Of a stretch of 64,000 nt of DNA, positions 52,115-60,293 are shown one piece after another; position 1 is the stretch's first letter, and each line of letters opens with the position of its first letter. Both the position numbers and the translations under genes were made by a program. The stretch is from Flammeovirgaceae bacterium UBA2366 (GTDB lineage Bacteria > Bacteroidota > Bacteroidia > Cytophagales > Cyclobacteriaceae): the NCBI GenBank assembly GCA_002344065.1, contig DDTK01000007.1, positions 222,749-286,748 of the forward strand. The letters are read 5' to 3'. The notes under the pieces were generated by a model, which did no database searches, was not told the DNA's origin, and was given only the letters and a program-made list of their open reading frames with translations.

Positions 52115-53281
52115 TTATCCGTTTGTGCCTTGCGAACCTTCTGAATGCGTAAGCAATACCTGTTTGAAGATCTGATCGGTTTTCTTATCACGATGATGAA
52201 TGGGACCTGTTCGGTATTTCAGGAAGCCTCCTGATCGGTTGGCAAATTTACTTTGAATCTCAGCCAGAATGGATAGCGCAATTTCATCAGGTGTCTCAGC
52301 ACCGATGTCCAAACCGATGGGGGAGTGAATTCGATGATGCTGTTCTGTGGTTAATTCAAGTCCTGAGTGTTTAAACTCTTCCAGCATTTTATCGAAGCGC
52401 TTACGTGGACCGAGAATACCAATATAGGGTGTTTCGGTGGCGATAACTTTCTTTAAAACATCTCTGTCGTAATCATAATTGTGTGACATCAACACGCAGG
52501 CAGTATAGGGTGTGATGACAAAATCGCGATCGATAAACTCACGCTGGCAAAGGGATAGCTTATCTGCGGTTGGAAAAAAAACAGGAGCAATGTGCGCTAC
52601 ACATTCATCGGTAACCTGAACATCCCAACCCAGTGCTTTAGCCATCGTGCTTACCGGCCGGGCATCGAACCCTCCACCGAAAATGATCAGGTTAATATTG
52701 GGTTGAATGAGTTCCATAAAAACCTCATGGTCACCAAAGATTTTTGTTTCACTCTTGTGATTGTCAAACACACCTTGTAAATCTTTAACAACAGAAGTAT
52801 TGAGTTGATCGGAAGAGAATTTCTCAAGCACATTTGCGTTGGCATCAAGCACTAATTTTTCTCCGGCAAATTTTCCTGCAATACCCGTAGCAAAAGCTAC
52901 AGGCTCATGTTTTGCTATGATGGTTTCGAAAAGTTTTACGGTGTTTGCTTTTTCATTTGAAACCGGTTCAATCAGAACATCGATTACTCCATTACAGCCT
53001 AATCCGATCCCCAGGTTTTGATTACTCTCTTCGCGGGTATCGTACGTTACCGTCATGGGTTGGTTATCCGTCATCACTTGCCTGGCCTTCCGCAGCGCAT
53101 CACCCTCCAGGCAGCCTCCGCTGATGGAGCCCACCCATTTTCCGTCATCGGTGATGAGCATGCGTGCGCCTGGGCTTCGATAGGATGAGCCTCTTACTTT
53201 TACCACGGTAGCCAGGGCAGCCTTCCGTTGAGAAAAATCAACTTTTCGGAATGCCTCTACTATGGCTTTAAGTTCTTTCAT
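52115..53281 (-). CDS. XdhC-family molybdenum hydroxylase maturation factor
   Basis: 388 aa. The N-terminal XdhC/CoxI domain shows VRGSSYRSPGARMLI and GSISGGCLEGDAL; the C-terminal Rossmann domain shows FGGGFDARPVSTMAKALGW and MSHNYDYDRDVL. XdhC proteins bind molybdopterin cofactor, aid its sulfuration and pass it to the apo-hydroxylase. It is followed by the MocA-like gene with 9 nt between. The 143 nt upstream hold only short palindromes. Confidence 0.93.
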   Translation of the reverse strand: MKELKAIVEAFRKVDFSQRKAALATVVKVRGSSYRSPGARMLITDDGKWVGSISGGCLEGDALRKARQVMTDNQPMTVTYDTREESNQNLGIGLGCNGVIDVLIEPVSNEKANTVKLFETIIAKHEPVAFATGIAGKFAGEKLVLDANANVLEKFSSDQLNTSVVKDLQGVFDNHKSETKIFGDHEVFMELIQPNINLIIFGGGFDARPVSTMAKALGWDVQVTDECVAHIAPVFFPTADKLSLCQREFIDRDFVITPYTACVLMSHNYDYDRDVLKKVIATETPYIGILGPRKRFDKMLEEFKHSGLELTTEQHHRIHSPIGLDIGAETPDEIALSILAEIQSKFANRSGGFLKYRTGPIHHRDKKTDQIFKQVLLTHSEGSQGTNG

Positions 53282-53393
53282 GGCTTCTGTTAAGTGAAAA
53301 TACTATGGAATCAAATAATATCCTATGACGATTGGATATCTGAATGTGATTCGTGTTTTATTTTAGTTGTTTCCCAATTATTTCGCTGACGCC

Positions 53394-53421
53394 CACAGAT
53401 TATATCGTTACAAATTCTGTG
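53394..53421. repeat. Inverted repeat after the TPR gene
   Basis: CACAGA (53394-53399) and TCTGTG (53416-53421) are perfect inverted repeats around a 16-nt AT-rich loop, 3 nt beyond the TPR stop codon on its 3' side. A second pair, ATATCC/GGATAT, lies at 53318-53339. The CACAGATT/AATTCTGTG words resemble dispersed palindromes known to me from other genomes. It may act as a weak terminator for the molybdenum-hydroxylase run. Confidence 0.4.
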
Positions 53422-53424
53422 AAT

Positions 53425-54213
53425 TTATTTCTGAAGAGTATTTAACAAATTCCTGCAGCGTTCTTTCCGTTGTTCATCATCTGGTTCTGACAACGGGAGT
53501 TTTAATGCTCGCTGAAGAACTTTCACAGCCTTTTCCTTTTCACCTAAATCGGCATAGGCTGATGCCTGACCAAACAGGTATAAAATGCTGTTGGGGTTAA
53601 TCGATAATGCTTTGTTGAAATATTCTAACGCAGCTTGTTTAGAAATCTCTTCAGGCAGACCACCGAACAGTAATTTACAGGCCAGCAATTCAAACCAATT
53701 TAACCGCGACAATTCCAGTTGCCATTTGCCTAAAACGAAATACGCTTCTCCGTAAAGGGAGTCGAGTTCAATAATTTTTTTTGCTTCTCCATGAATGAGT
53801 TTGGCATCCAAAACTTTTTCACGTGGGTTTCTTGAAATTTCAGATAGCAACCCCAGTGAAATAATATGCGCCAGCCGGGCGTCCGGATCATCTGGGCTTA
53901 GTTCAATACTTTTTTCTGCATACTTGCGGGCTTTTTCCAACAACTTTCGCTTTTCTTCCAGTTTGCTCATGGGTAGCCGTCCGCCCATATTTGATAGCAT
54001 GCGGCTGGCGTGTGTGTAAGCTTTCGGATGTTTTGGGTTTTGCTTAATGACCGCCTCAAATTTTTCAAAAGCTTGTTCAGTTTTGAAGGCTTTCTCTAAC
54101 GCCAGACCTTCTTCAAAGGTGTTTGCATACTGTGCATAGGCAAGTGATGGAAAAAAAAATAAAAAGAACAAAAAACATTTTTGATAATCAATCCCTTTTA
54201 GTGTGGCGTGCAT
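53425..54213 (-). CDS. Exported TPR protein of the molybdenum-hydroxylase cluster
   Basis: 262 aa. A signal peptide (about 12-28) ends LAYAQ. The mature part is all-helical with TPR-like pairs (EKFEAVIKQNPKHPKAYTHASR trimmed to its core PKHPKAYTHAS, SIELSPDDPDARLAHI, and ALSINPNSILYLFGQASAYADL). No catalytic residues are seen. It overlaps the cytochrome gene by 16 nt, so it is coupled to it, and might organise or recruit the periplasmic complex (inference). Confidence 0.82.
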   Translation of the reverse strand: MHATLKGIDYQKCFLFFLFFFPSLAYAQYANTFEEGLALEKAFKTEQAFEKFEAVIKQNPKHPKAYTHASRMLSNMGGRLPMSKLEEKRKLLEKARKYAEKSIELSPDDPDARLAHIISLGLLSEISRNPREKVLDAKLIHGEAKKIIELDSLYGEAYFVLGKWQLELSRLNWFELLACKLLFGGLPEEISKQAALEYFNKALSINPNSILYLFGQASAYADLGEKEKAVKVLQRALKLPLSEPDDEQRKERCRNLLNTLQK

Positions 54214-54656
54214 GCATTCAAAATTTTATCTGCCTCTTTAACGTCAACAAGTCCCCGCTGGTATTCCCACGCATTGTAAATGTAGGTGGCAATTTCGGCA
54301 ATTTCCAGGTTGGTGAGAGTGGGTACACCAGGCATAGCCTGGTTATAGTGGATACCATTGACAATCAGCTCACCTTTTATTCCATTTCGCATCAGACAAA
54401 GTACCTGTTCGAAGTTGTTCTCCATAAAATCCGATTTGTTCAAGGGCGGATAAACCCTTCCTAGTCCGGTTCCGTTGGCTTGGTGGCAATTGCTGCAATG
54501 CTGCGTGTAAAGTTGTTCGCCTTGCCGGAAGTAGTGCGTGAATTTATTCGAAGCGTTGCGGTCAGTACCAGACTGACCGCAACCTTGAATCAGGGAAAAT
54601 GCAAGTAGAAAAAAGTTGAAAGCGAGAACTGCCCTGCGCAAAAATCGAAAAATCAC
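54198..54656 (-). CDS. Lipoprotein cytochrome c
   Basis: 152 aa. The signal peptide ends IQGC, a lipobox, with Cys26 followed by GQSG. One heme site, CSNCH, in QHCSNCHQANGTGLGRVYPP, and a distal Met in QAMPGVPTL. A single-heme class I cytochrome c anchored in the membrane or outer membrane leaflet. Its start overlaps the stop of the molybdopterin subunit gene by 4 nt, so it is the likely electron acceptor of that enzyme. Confidence 0.94.
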   Translation of the reverse strand: MIFRFLRRAVLAFNFFLLAFSLIQGCGQSGTDRNASNKFTHYFRQGEQLYTQHCSNCHQANGTGLGRVYPPLNKSDFMENNFEQVLCLMRNGIKGELIVNGIHYNQAMPGVPTLTNLEIAEIATYIYNAWEYQRGLVDVKEADKILNACTPH

Positions 54657-56860
54657 ATTCGTTCAATATTTACCAGATCCGCTTGCGCAAAAGGCTGAGT
54701 AGTTAACCGTTTACCAGTGGCGGCATACAAGGCGTTGGCCAATGCAGCACCCACAGGAGGCAAACCGGGTTCTCCTAATCCAGTCGGATCAATTCCATTA
54801 TCGACAAAGAAGCACTCGATTTCGCGAGGTGCTTCGCTATTTCGTATCAGCTTGTAGTTGTGAAAATTGCTTTGGTCGGCTTTGCCTTCTTTAAACGTCA
54901 TGGTGCTGTACATGGCATGCCCGATGCCATCCACTACACAGCCCTCCATTTGGTTTATAGCGCCATGTGGGTTCACAACAATACCACAGTCGGCAGCGCA
55001 CCAAACTTTCTGGATGATGGGTTTTCCATCTTTCATAACGATATCAACCACCTGGGCTACATATGAATTATGGCAGAAATATGCGGAGACTCCTCTGCTG
55101 ATTCCGTCTTTCTTTTCGTTCCATCCTGATTTTTCGCGCACAAGTTTCAATACACCAGCATAACGTGCAGCATCATAATCGTTTCGTTCGCCTACCGGTT
55201 TGGCAGCAGCACGTTCAAGAAGTTCAATCCTGAAATCGATCGGGTCTTTACCCACCGCTTCAGCCACTTCATCGAGGAAGCATTGTTCAGCAACCGCAAT
55301 GAAATTTGATCGTGGTGCACGCCAGGCACCCGTGGTAATGTTTGAATCAAGTGAATGGTTTTCTACCAGGTAATGATCAACCGCACCGGCAGGAAAGCGA
55401 TTGGCAAATACAGGACTTTCATGAATGCCTGCTCCCCGAATCTTTATACCAACCAGGTTATTATTTTTGTCGATGGCTGCCTGATACTTCACTTTGTATG
55501 CCGGGCGGTAAGTGCCTTGGGTGATGTCATCTTCGCGTGTGTAGACCAACTTCACCGGAGCATTGGCACGCTTTGAAATCACAGCGGCTTCAACACCAAA
55601 GTTTCCGTACAGTCTTCGTCCAAATCCTCCTCCCTGGCGAGTCATGTCTACTGAAATCTTTTCTTCCGGCATACCCAAAACCTTGGAAACAGTTGTGCGC
55701 AATTGGGCGGGAGTTTGAATGGGACCAATCAACTCAGCTTTTTCAGCCGTAACATGGGCAAAGAAATTCATGGGCTCCATGGTGTTGTGTGCCAGAAAGG
55801 GTGCGCTGTAGGTTCGCTCAATTACCTTCGCGGCTTTTTTAAAGGCTTCATCCGGATTCCCATCTTTCCGTGCAGGCTCATCTGCTTTTTTCTCCAATAG
55901 GTCTGTGAGGGCTTTTTCGTACTCATCGGTACTTTCAAGTTTTGAGGTGGCCTCCCATTCAATCTTGAGTGCTTTTTTGGCTTTCATTACTTCCCAGGTG
56001 CTGTTACCGACAACCACAACCAACTCAGGGAAAGCATTTACATCCGACCACTGGCGTTCTACACCATCCGGTAGCGAGTTTATGATGAACACATCTTTAA
56101 CACCAGGCATGGAACGTGCCGCTGAATCATCAACCGATTTTGGTCGCATACCAAATGCCGGAGCATGTGCAATCATGGCGATTAACATGCCCTCGCGTTT
56201 AATGTCAAATCCGAATAAAGGTTCGCCATTAATTACTTTTTTGCCGTCAACATTTTTTGTTGGCTTACCGATGATCTTAAAATCTTTAGGGTCTTTTAAC
56301 TGAATTTCTTCAGGCACTTCAACACTTACGGCCAGTGAGGCCACTTCACCATATCCAATCGATTTTCCTGATGTGTTTTTAATCACGCCCTTATCGGTAC
56401 TTAGTTCACTTACTGGAACCTCCAATTTTTTCGCAGCCGCCTCCATCAACAAACGCCTGGCGGTTGCACCGGCCACCCGCAGGCTTTTCCATTCCTGCCG
56501 GATAGATTGGCTACCGCCCGCCAATTGCCGGTTGAATTTTTCTGTATTCAGAGGAGCTTGCTCTACCAACACCTTACCCCAGTCCACATCCAGCTCTTCG
56601 GCCACAATCATAGGCATGGCAGTTTTTACATTCTGTCCGATTTCCGGATTTTGAGAAAAGATGGTGACTACACCGTTGTTACCAATTTTCAGGTAAGCAT
56701 TTATGTCGAACCATTCATCGGGTAAGGCAAGTTCGCCAAGCTTTTCGTTACCGGGCGAACATGACATCAGCCAGTTAAAGCCGATCATGATTCCGCCACC
56801 GGCAGCAGCCGATACTTTTATAAAGGATCTTCTATTAAAATGTGTTTTTACAATTTCCAT
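54653..56860 (-). CDS. Molybdopterin-binding subunit of a periplasmic hydroxylase (IorB-like)
   Basis: 735 aa. A twin-arginine signal NRRSFIKVSAAAGGG is followed by GFNWLMSC, which also fits a lipobox, so it may be a Tat-exported lipoprotein. Domain order matches xanthine dehydrogenase-family large subunits: an N-terminal aldehyde-oxidase domain, VDMTRQGGGFGRRLYG (cofactor loop), GAWRAPRSNFIAVAEQ, and GLGEPGLPPVGAALANAL with the catalytic Glu. The likely type is the isoquinoline 1-oxidoreductase or aldehyde oxidase group that pairs with a separate 2Fe-2S subunit. Substrate unknown. It is 34 nt downstream of the 2Fe-2S gene. Confidence 0.93.
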   Translation of the reverse strand: MEIVKTHFNRRSFIKVSAAAGGGIMIGFNWLMSCSPGNEKLGELALPDEWFDINAYLKIGNNGVVTIFSQNPEIGQNVKTAMPMIVAEELDVDWGKVLVEQAPLNTEKFNRQLAGGSQSIRQEWKSLRVAGATARRLLMEAAAKKLEVPVSELSTDKGVIKNTSGKSIGYGEVASLAVSVEVPEEIQLKDPKDFKIIGKPTKNVDGKKVINGEPLFGFDIKREGMLIAMIAHAPAFGMRPKSVDDSAARSMPGVKDVFIINSLPDGVERQWSDVNAFPELVVVVGNSTWEVMKAKKALKIEWEATSKLESTDEYEKALTDLLEKKADEPARKDGNPDEAFKKAAKVIERTYSAPFLAHNTMEPMNFFAHVTAEKAELIGPIQTPAQLRTTVSKVLGMPEEKISVDMTRQGGGFGRRLYGNFGVEAAVISKRANAPVKLVYTREDDITQGTYRPAYKVKYQAAIDKNNNLVGIKIRGAGIHESPVFANRFPAGAVDHYLVENHSLDSNITTGAWRAPRSNFIAVAEQCFLDEVAEAVGKDPIDFRIELLERAAAKPVGERNDYDAARYAGVLKLVREKSGWNEKKDGISRGVSAYFCHNSYVAQVVDIVMKDGKPIIQKVWCAADCGIVVNPHGAINQMEGCVVDGIGHAMYSTMTFKEGKADQSNFHNYKLIRNSEAPREIECFFVDNGIDPTGLGEPGLPPVGAALANALYAATGKRLTTQPFAQADLVNIERM

Positions 56861-56894
56861 GGTGAGTATTTAAAGGTTTTTTAACCGCGACCAA

Positions 56895-57353
56895 TCAACT
56901 TATTGTGGCGGCTTTTTTTACAGCCTCGCGTATGCGCACATAGGTACCACAACGGCAAATGTTTCCATTCATCGCTGTAAATATTTCCTCATCGCTGGGG
57001 TTCGGATTTTTCTTGAGCAAAGCAGCAGCCGACATCATCTGGCCGGCCTGGCAATAGCCGCATTGCATTACGTCAACCTCAAGCCATGCTTGTTGTACCG
57101 GGTGATCGCCTTTTTCTGACAGACCTTCAATAGTAACAACTTTACCCGTGCCTACAGCCGAGACGGGCATAGAACAGGATCGCACAGCTTCGCCATCAAG
57201 ATGAACCGTACAAGCACCGCATTGGGCGATGCCACAGCCAAATTTAGTTCCTGCCAGATCGAGCGATTCACGCAATACCCACAATAAAGGCGTATCGGGT
57301 GCAACATCTACTTCGCGGGTTTTGCCATTTACATGAAGTTTGAAAATTGCCAT
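56895..57353 (-). CDS. [2Fe-2S] subunit of the molybdenum hydroxylase (IorA-like)
   Basis: 152 aa from the ATG at 57353; the frame is open for 141 nt further upstream, but that part does not resemble the family. A plant-type 2Fe-2S domain with CGIAQCGAC and a further Cys (VRSCSMP), then the C-terminal four-helix 2Fe-2S domain with CGYCQAGQ and CRCGTY. No signal peptide, so it probably rides with the Tat-exported large subunit. It passes electrons from the molybdopterin site to the cytochrome. First gene of the hydroxylase run; the 240 nt before it show no clear promoter. Confidence 0.94.
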   Translation of the reverse strand: MAIFKLHVNGKTREVDVAPDTPLLWVLRESLDLAGTKFGCGIAQCGACTVHLDGEAVRSCSMPVSAVGTGKVVTIEGLSEKGDHPVQQAWLEVDVMQCGYCQAGQMMSAAALLKKNPNPSDEEIFTAMNGNICRCGTYVRIREAVKKAATIS

Positions 57354-57593
57354 AAAAAGGAATTTAGTGTTAAACGTAATTACAGGAGATCGAAAACTAA
57401 AAAGGAATTCTAAGTTACCACACTGGCATGACAATCCGCAACCGGAATTAGATATTTTGAGACTTGGGGGGATAGGCGGTTGAATAGTATTCAAAAAGCC
57501 TAAATGGACGCCAAATGGGTTGTTACTATTTTGTTAAACAGCAGCCACCATAAAGCGTGTGGCCAACGTTAATGGGATACGGGTTGTTATCGA

Positions 57594-58802
57594 TTATTTA
57601 ACCAATTCCTTTTTAATTGATATGGTTTTAACCCTACCATCCGCTTCTTCAACCTCAAGTGTCAATTCACCTTTGTCGGCAAGGTCTTTCAGCTCATCGG
57701 AGGCATCACAAAACGAAGCAGCGGATAGCCTCATTTTATTTACCATGAGAATTCGTTGCCCCGCCATTAGGCCTGCCTGCTGAGCATTTGAGTTTTGCCA
57801 AACCCTGCCAACAATCAGGTATCCACTTGCCACCGAAGGCTCAAAACCCCAATACGATTCGGTGATGGGCATTTGATTGGTGTAGGGTTCAAACCAAAAC
57901 CGCTTCTGAGTATAGTCGAGCGTAATAACACCATATTGAAATAGTTCAGCCCCAAGCTTTGAATTTCGATCGGGACTTGTGGTGATAATCGGGCGCGAAA
58001 GTTTAGTCTCGTTGACCTTCAGAAATCGAAGTCTTAACAGATAAGTGGTATCCGGATTATCTCCGGTTCCGTATAGGCCCAGGGTAGATGATCCGATGCC
58101 TTTTGATAGTTCCACTTTTTTCAATCGGTTTCTGTTTGTAAAGAATTTATAATTTCTATTGCACAAAGAATATAAGCCGGTGAACCCTGTATCAAAAAGC
58201 AGTTCCTCAGAAGTTCTTGGTCCCGGATTAATTTTCAGGTAAGGTGATTTTTGTTGATCGAGGTTTAGCGCTACCGGCTTTTGAGTTGGTGTTGTTTCAA
58301 CTTTATCTGCGATGATGATTTGGTTGGCCCGGCTGTCTATTCGAATAGCCGTGTGGTGCAGGAGGTTGCTTCCAATAATTCCATCAATACCCAAGCATTC
58401 AAAAAAGGGATTTTGTGCATCCATTACACCGGCCGGTATTTCCTGGAATTGCAACTTCCCTAAACTGACCAGTTTAAGTGAAACAAAGGCCGTTGACCGT
58501 GAAACTTCATGTATATCTGATAGTTCTATGGTAAAGATGGTGTCGGCTTTTATTTCATTTTGCAGCCCGGCAGAAATGACCGTTGGGGCCCCCGTATCCA
58601 GCAGAAATTTTCTTTTAACATTGAGCACCGAAGCCTCAACTATAATCAGGTTTTGGTGGAGCGCGATAAGAAGTGTGTCGCTTGTATTTTTAGTGATCAA
58701 TTCTCCTGATAGGAGGGATTCCTGATTTTTAGTCTGTGCGAGTGCCCATCCGGGAGAAAACAACAACCCTATGAGAAAGATTGCTCTATGTCTTTTACTC
58801 AT
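57594..58802 (-). CDS. Exported aspartyl protease-like protein with C-terminal PDZ domain
   Basis: 402 aa. A signal peptide (1-22, ending ALAQ). Two DTG motifs are present, LLDTGAP at 69-71 and LFDTGFTG at 204-206, each followed by a beta-rich lobe, and GIIGSNLLHH between them is the usual hydrophobic-Gly element. A PDZ domain occupies about residues 310-400 (QNSNAQQAGLMAGQRILMVN). This fits a single-chain retropepsin-fold protease; activity is inference. It overlaps the SCO gene by 8 nt. Confidence 0.87.
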   Translation of the reverse strand: MSKRHRAIFLIGLLFSPGWALAQTKNQESLLSGELITKNTSDTLLIALHQNLIIVEASVLNVKRKFLLDTGAPTVISAGLQNEIKADTIFTIELSDIHEVSRSTAFVSLKLVSLGKLQFQEIPAGVMDAQNPFFECLGIDGIIGSNLLHHTAIRIDSRANQIIIADKVETTPTQKPVALNLDQQKSPYLKINPGPRTSEELLFDTGFTGLYSLCNRNYKFFTNRNRLKKVELSKGIGSSTLGLYGTGDNPDTTYLLRLRFLKVNETKLSRPIITTSPDRNSKLGAELFQYGVITLDYTQKRFWFEPYTNQMPITESYWGFEPSVASGYLIVGRVWQNSNAQQAGLMAGQRILMVNKMRLSAASFCDASDELKDLADKGELTLEVEEADGRVKTISIKKELVK

Positions 58803-59442
58803 AGCGCAAACGCTTAATATCTTTAATCAACCGGTTCACATCTTCTTCCACGGTGCCATCGTATTTTCCGCGTATCCTGCGCTGTTTATCGATTAGTAAA
58901 AATGCACCGCTGTGAATAAAGCCATCAGGTTCAGTTTTATCAACCATGGCGGTAGCGAAGTAACTTGTTTGTGCGATGTCGTAAATTTTTTCCTGCTCAC
59001 CGGTTACGAAATGCCACTTGTCACTGGTCACGCCCAGCCGGTCGGCAAAATCGTGTAGCAGCGCAACGGTGTCGTGTTCCGGATCAATGGTATGCGAAAG
59101 TATCGCCACATCAGGCATATCTTCAATGGCGTTGTACACCCGTAGCATTTGTGTTTTCATGATAGGGCAGATGGTGCGGCAGGAGGTAAAGAAAAAATCG
59201 GTTACATAAATTTTTCCGGAAAAGGTTTCGTTGGTAACAATCATGCTATCCTGATCCACAAAAGAGAAATTGGCAATGGTATGATAAACCGTATCGATAA
59301 CTTTCTTACCGTCAATCTCTTTGGCTACTACTTCGCGGTAGCCGAGGATGGGTAGTTTTTCTTCTTTCTTTTTATCACCACAACTTATAATTGAATTAAT
59401 GAACAAGAATGAGGTAATGGCAAAAATTAATATGCTCTTCAT
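58795..59442 (-). CDS. SCO1/SenC-family lipoprotein
   Basis: 215 aa. The signal peptide ends ISC (Cys21), a lipobox. The thioredoxin-fold core has the copper motif CRTICP (Cys88, Cys92) and a distal His in DGFIHSGAF. SCO proteins deliver copper to, or reduce, the CuA centre of cytochrome oxidase. There are no oxidase genes nearby, so its partner is elsewhere or different. It overlaps both neighbours (8 nt and 4 nt). Confidence 0.92.
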   Translation of the reverse strand: MKSILIFAITSFLFINSIISCGDKKKEEKLPILGYREVVAKEIDGKKVIDTVYHTIANFSFVDQDSMIVTNETFSGKIYVTDFFFTSCRTICPIMKTQMLRVYNAIEDMPDVAILSHTIDPEHDTVALLHDFADRLGVTSDKWHFVTGEQEKIYDIAQTSYFATAMVDKTEPDGFIHSGAFLLIDKQRRIRGKYDGTVEEDVNRLIKDIKRLRYE

Positions 59443-60293
59443 TTTATTGTTTTCACTAATTTATCCTTCTCCCACACACCATGTACCTTTAGTTTTCCAT
59501 TTGGTTCATAGAGTTTTCCTTCTCCATGACGCATATCGTTTAGCCACTGACCCTCGTAACGACCAGCTTTGGCTGTGTAAATTCCATAACCTTCACGCTG
59601 ATCATTCACGTAATCCCCTGTGTATTTTTCCCCATCAGCCCACAAAAAAGTGCCCTTTCCGTGTCGCATATTTTCTTTCCAGTTGCCCTCGTAGGTGCTA
59701 CCGCTTTTCCAATATCCAAAACCCGTACCGTTAGCTTTTCCACTTTGAAGGTCACCGAAATATGTAATTGAACTATTGCGGTTACCTGTGAACGTAAGGA
59801 CACCCTTTTTCTCAACGTTGCTTTTGTCTTCGCGTTGAATCTGATTTAATTTTTCTTTTAGGGTAAAAATTTCGTTTAACAATTTTGATTCATTGTTTCT
59901 TAGCTCTTCCAATTCGGGATTTGTCATGTCTGATCCTTTTTCCTGCTTTTCGTAAGCACTTAAAAGAGAAGTTGCCCGTTCAAGCTGGCGTTGGAGGGAG
60001 AACACCTGTTCGTTTAAAGCTGCATCATTTGTAGATGTAAGTAGAGCAGAACGTTTTGATACCAGTGAGTCACCGTAAACTGAATCAATAAAGGAATAGC
60101 GAGTTAACGCAGGGGCTTGATTTCCAAGTATAAACAGTTCATCGGCTTCTGCCTTAAGTTTAAGGTATTCTAAATCCTGAAGAATTTTTTTTTCATGGCC
60201 TTTAGATTGAGTTCCGGAATACAAAAGCCATCCTGTTGTTACCAACAACAGAGCTGAAATTGTGCCGAGTATTTTTGAAGTGACTTTCATCAA
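59439..60293 (-). CDS. MORN-repeat protein with membrane anchor and coiled coil
   Basis: 284 aa. One N-terminal helix (about 8-27) anchors it, then a coiled coil (about 80-160, ending LNEIFTLKEKLNQIQRED). From about 175 to the end are four to five MORN repeats: GKANGTGFGYWKSGSTYEG, NMRHGKGTFLWADGEKYTG, DQREGYGIYTAKAGRYEG and DMRHGEGKLYEPNG. MORN repeats bind lipids or proteins in other organisms. It overlaps the SCO gene and the DUF2490 gene by 4 nt each (ATGA-type junctions). Confidence 0.9.
   Translation of the reverse strand: MMKVTSKILGTISALLLVTTGWLLYSGTQSKGHEKKILQDLEYLKLKAEADELFILGNQAPALTRYSFIDSVYGDSLVSKRSALLTSTNDAALNEQVFSLQRQLERATSLLSAYEKQEKGSDMTNPELEELRNNESKLLNEIFTLKEKLNQIQREDKSNVEKKGVLTFTGNRNSSITYFGDLQSGKANGTGFGYWKSGSTYEGNWKENMRHGKGTFLWADGEKYTGDYVNDQREGYGIYTAKAGRYEGQWLNDMRHGEGKLYEPNGKLKVHGVWEKDKLVKTIK

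Noticed and set aside
57354..57494. A 47-codon N-terminal extension of the 2Fe-2S subunit
   Set aside because: The family N-terminus starts at MAIFKLHVNGK (57353); the upstream residues are unlike any ferredoxin-type leader.
57354..57593. A regulatory element in the 240-nt gap between the hydroxylase operon and the aspartyl protease gene
   Set aside because: No TAnnTTTG box, strong hairpin or conserved riboswitch-like pattern was visible by eye.
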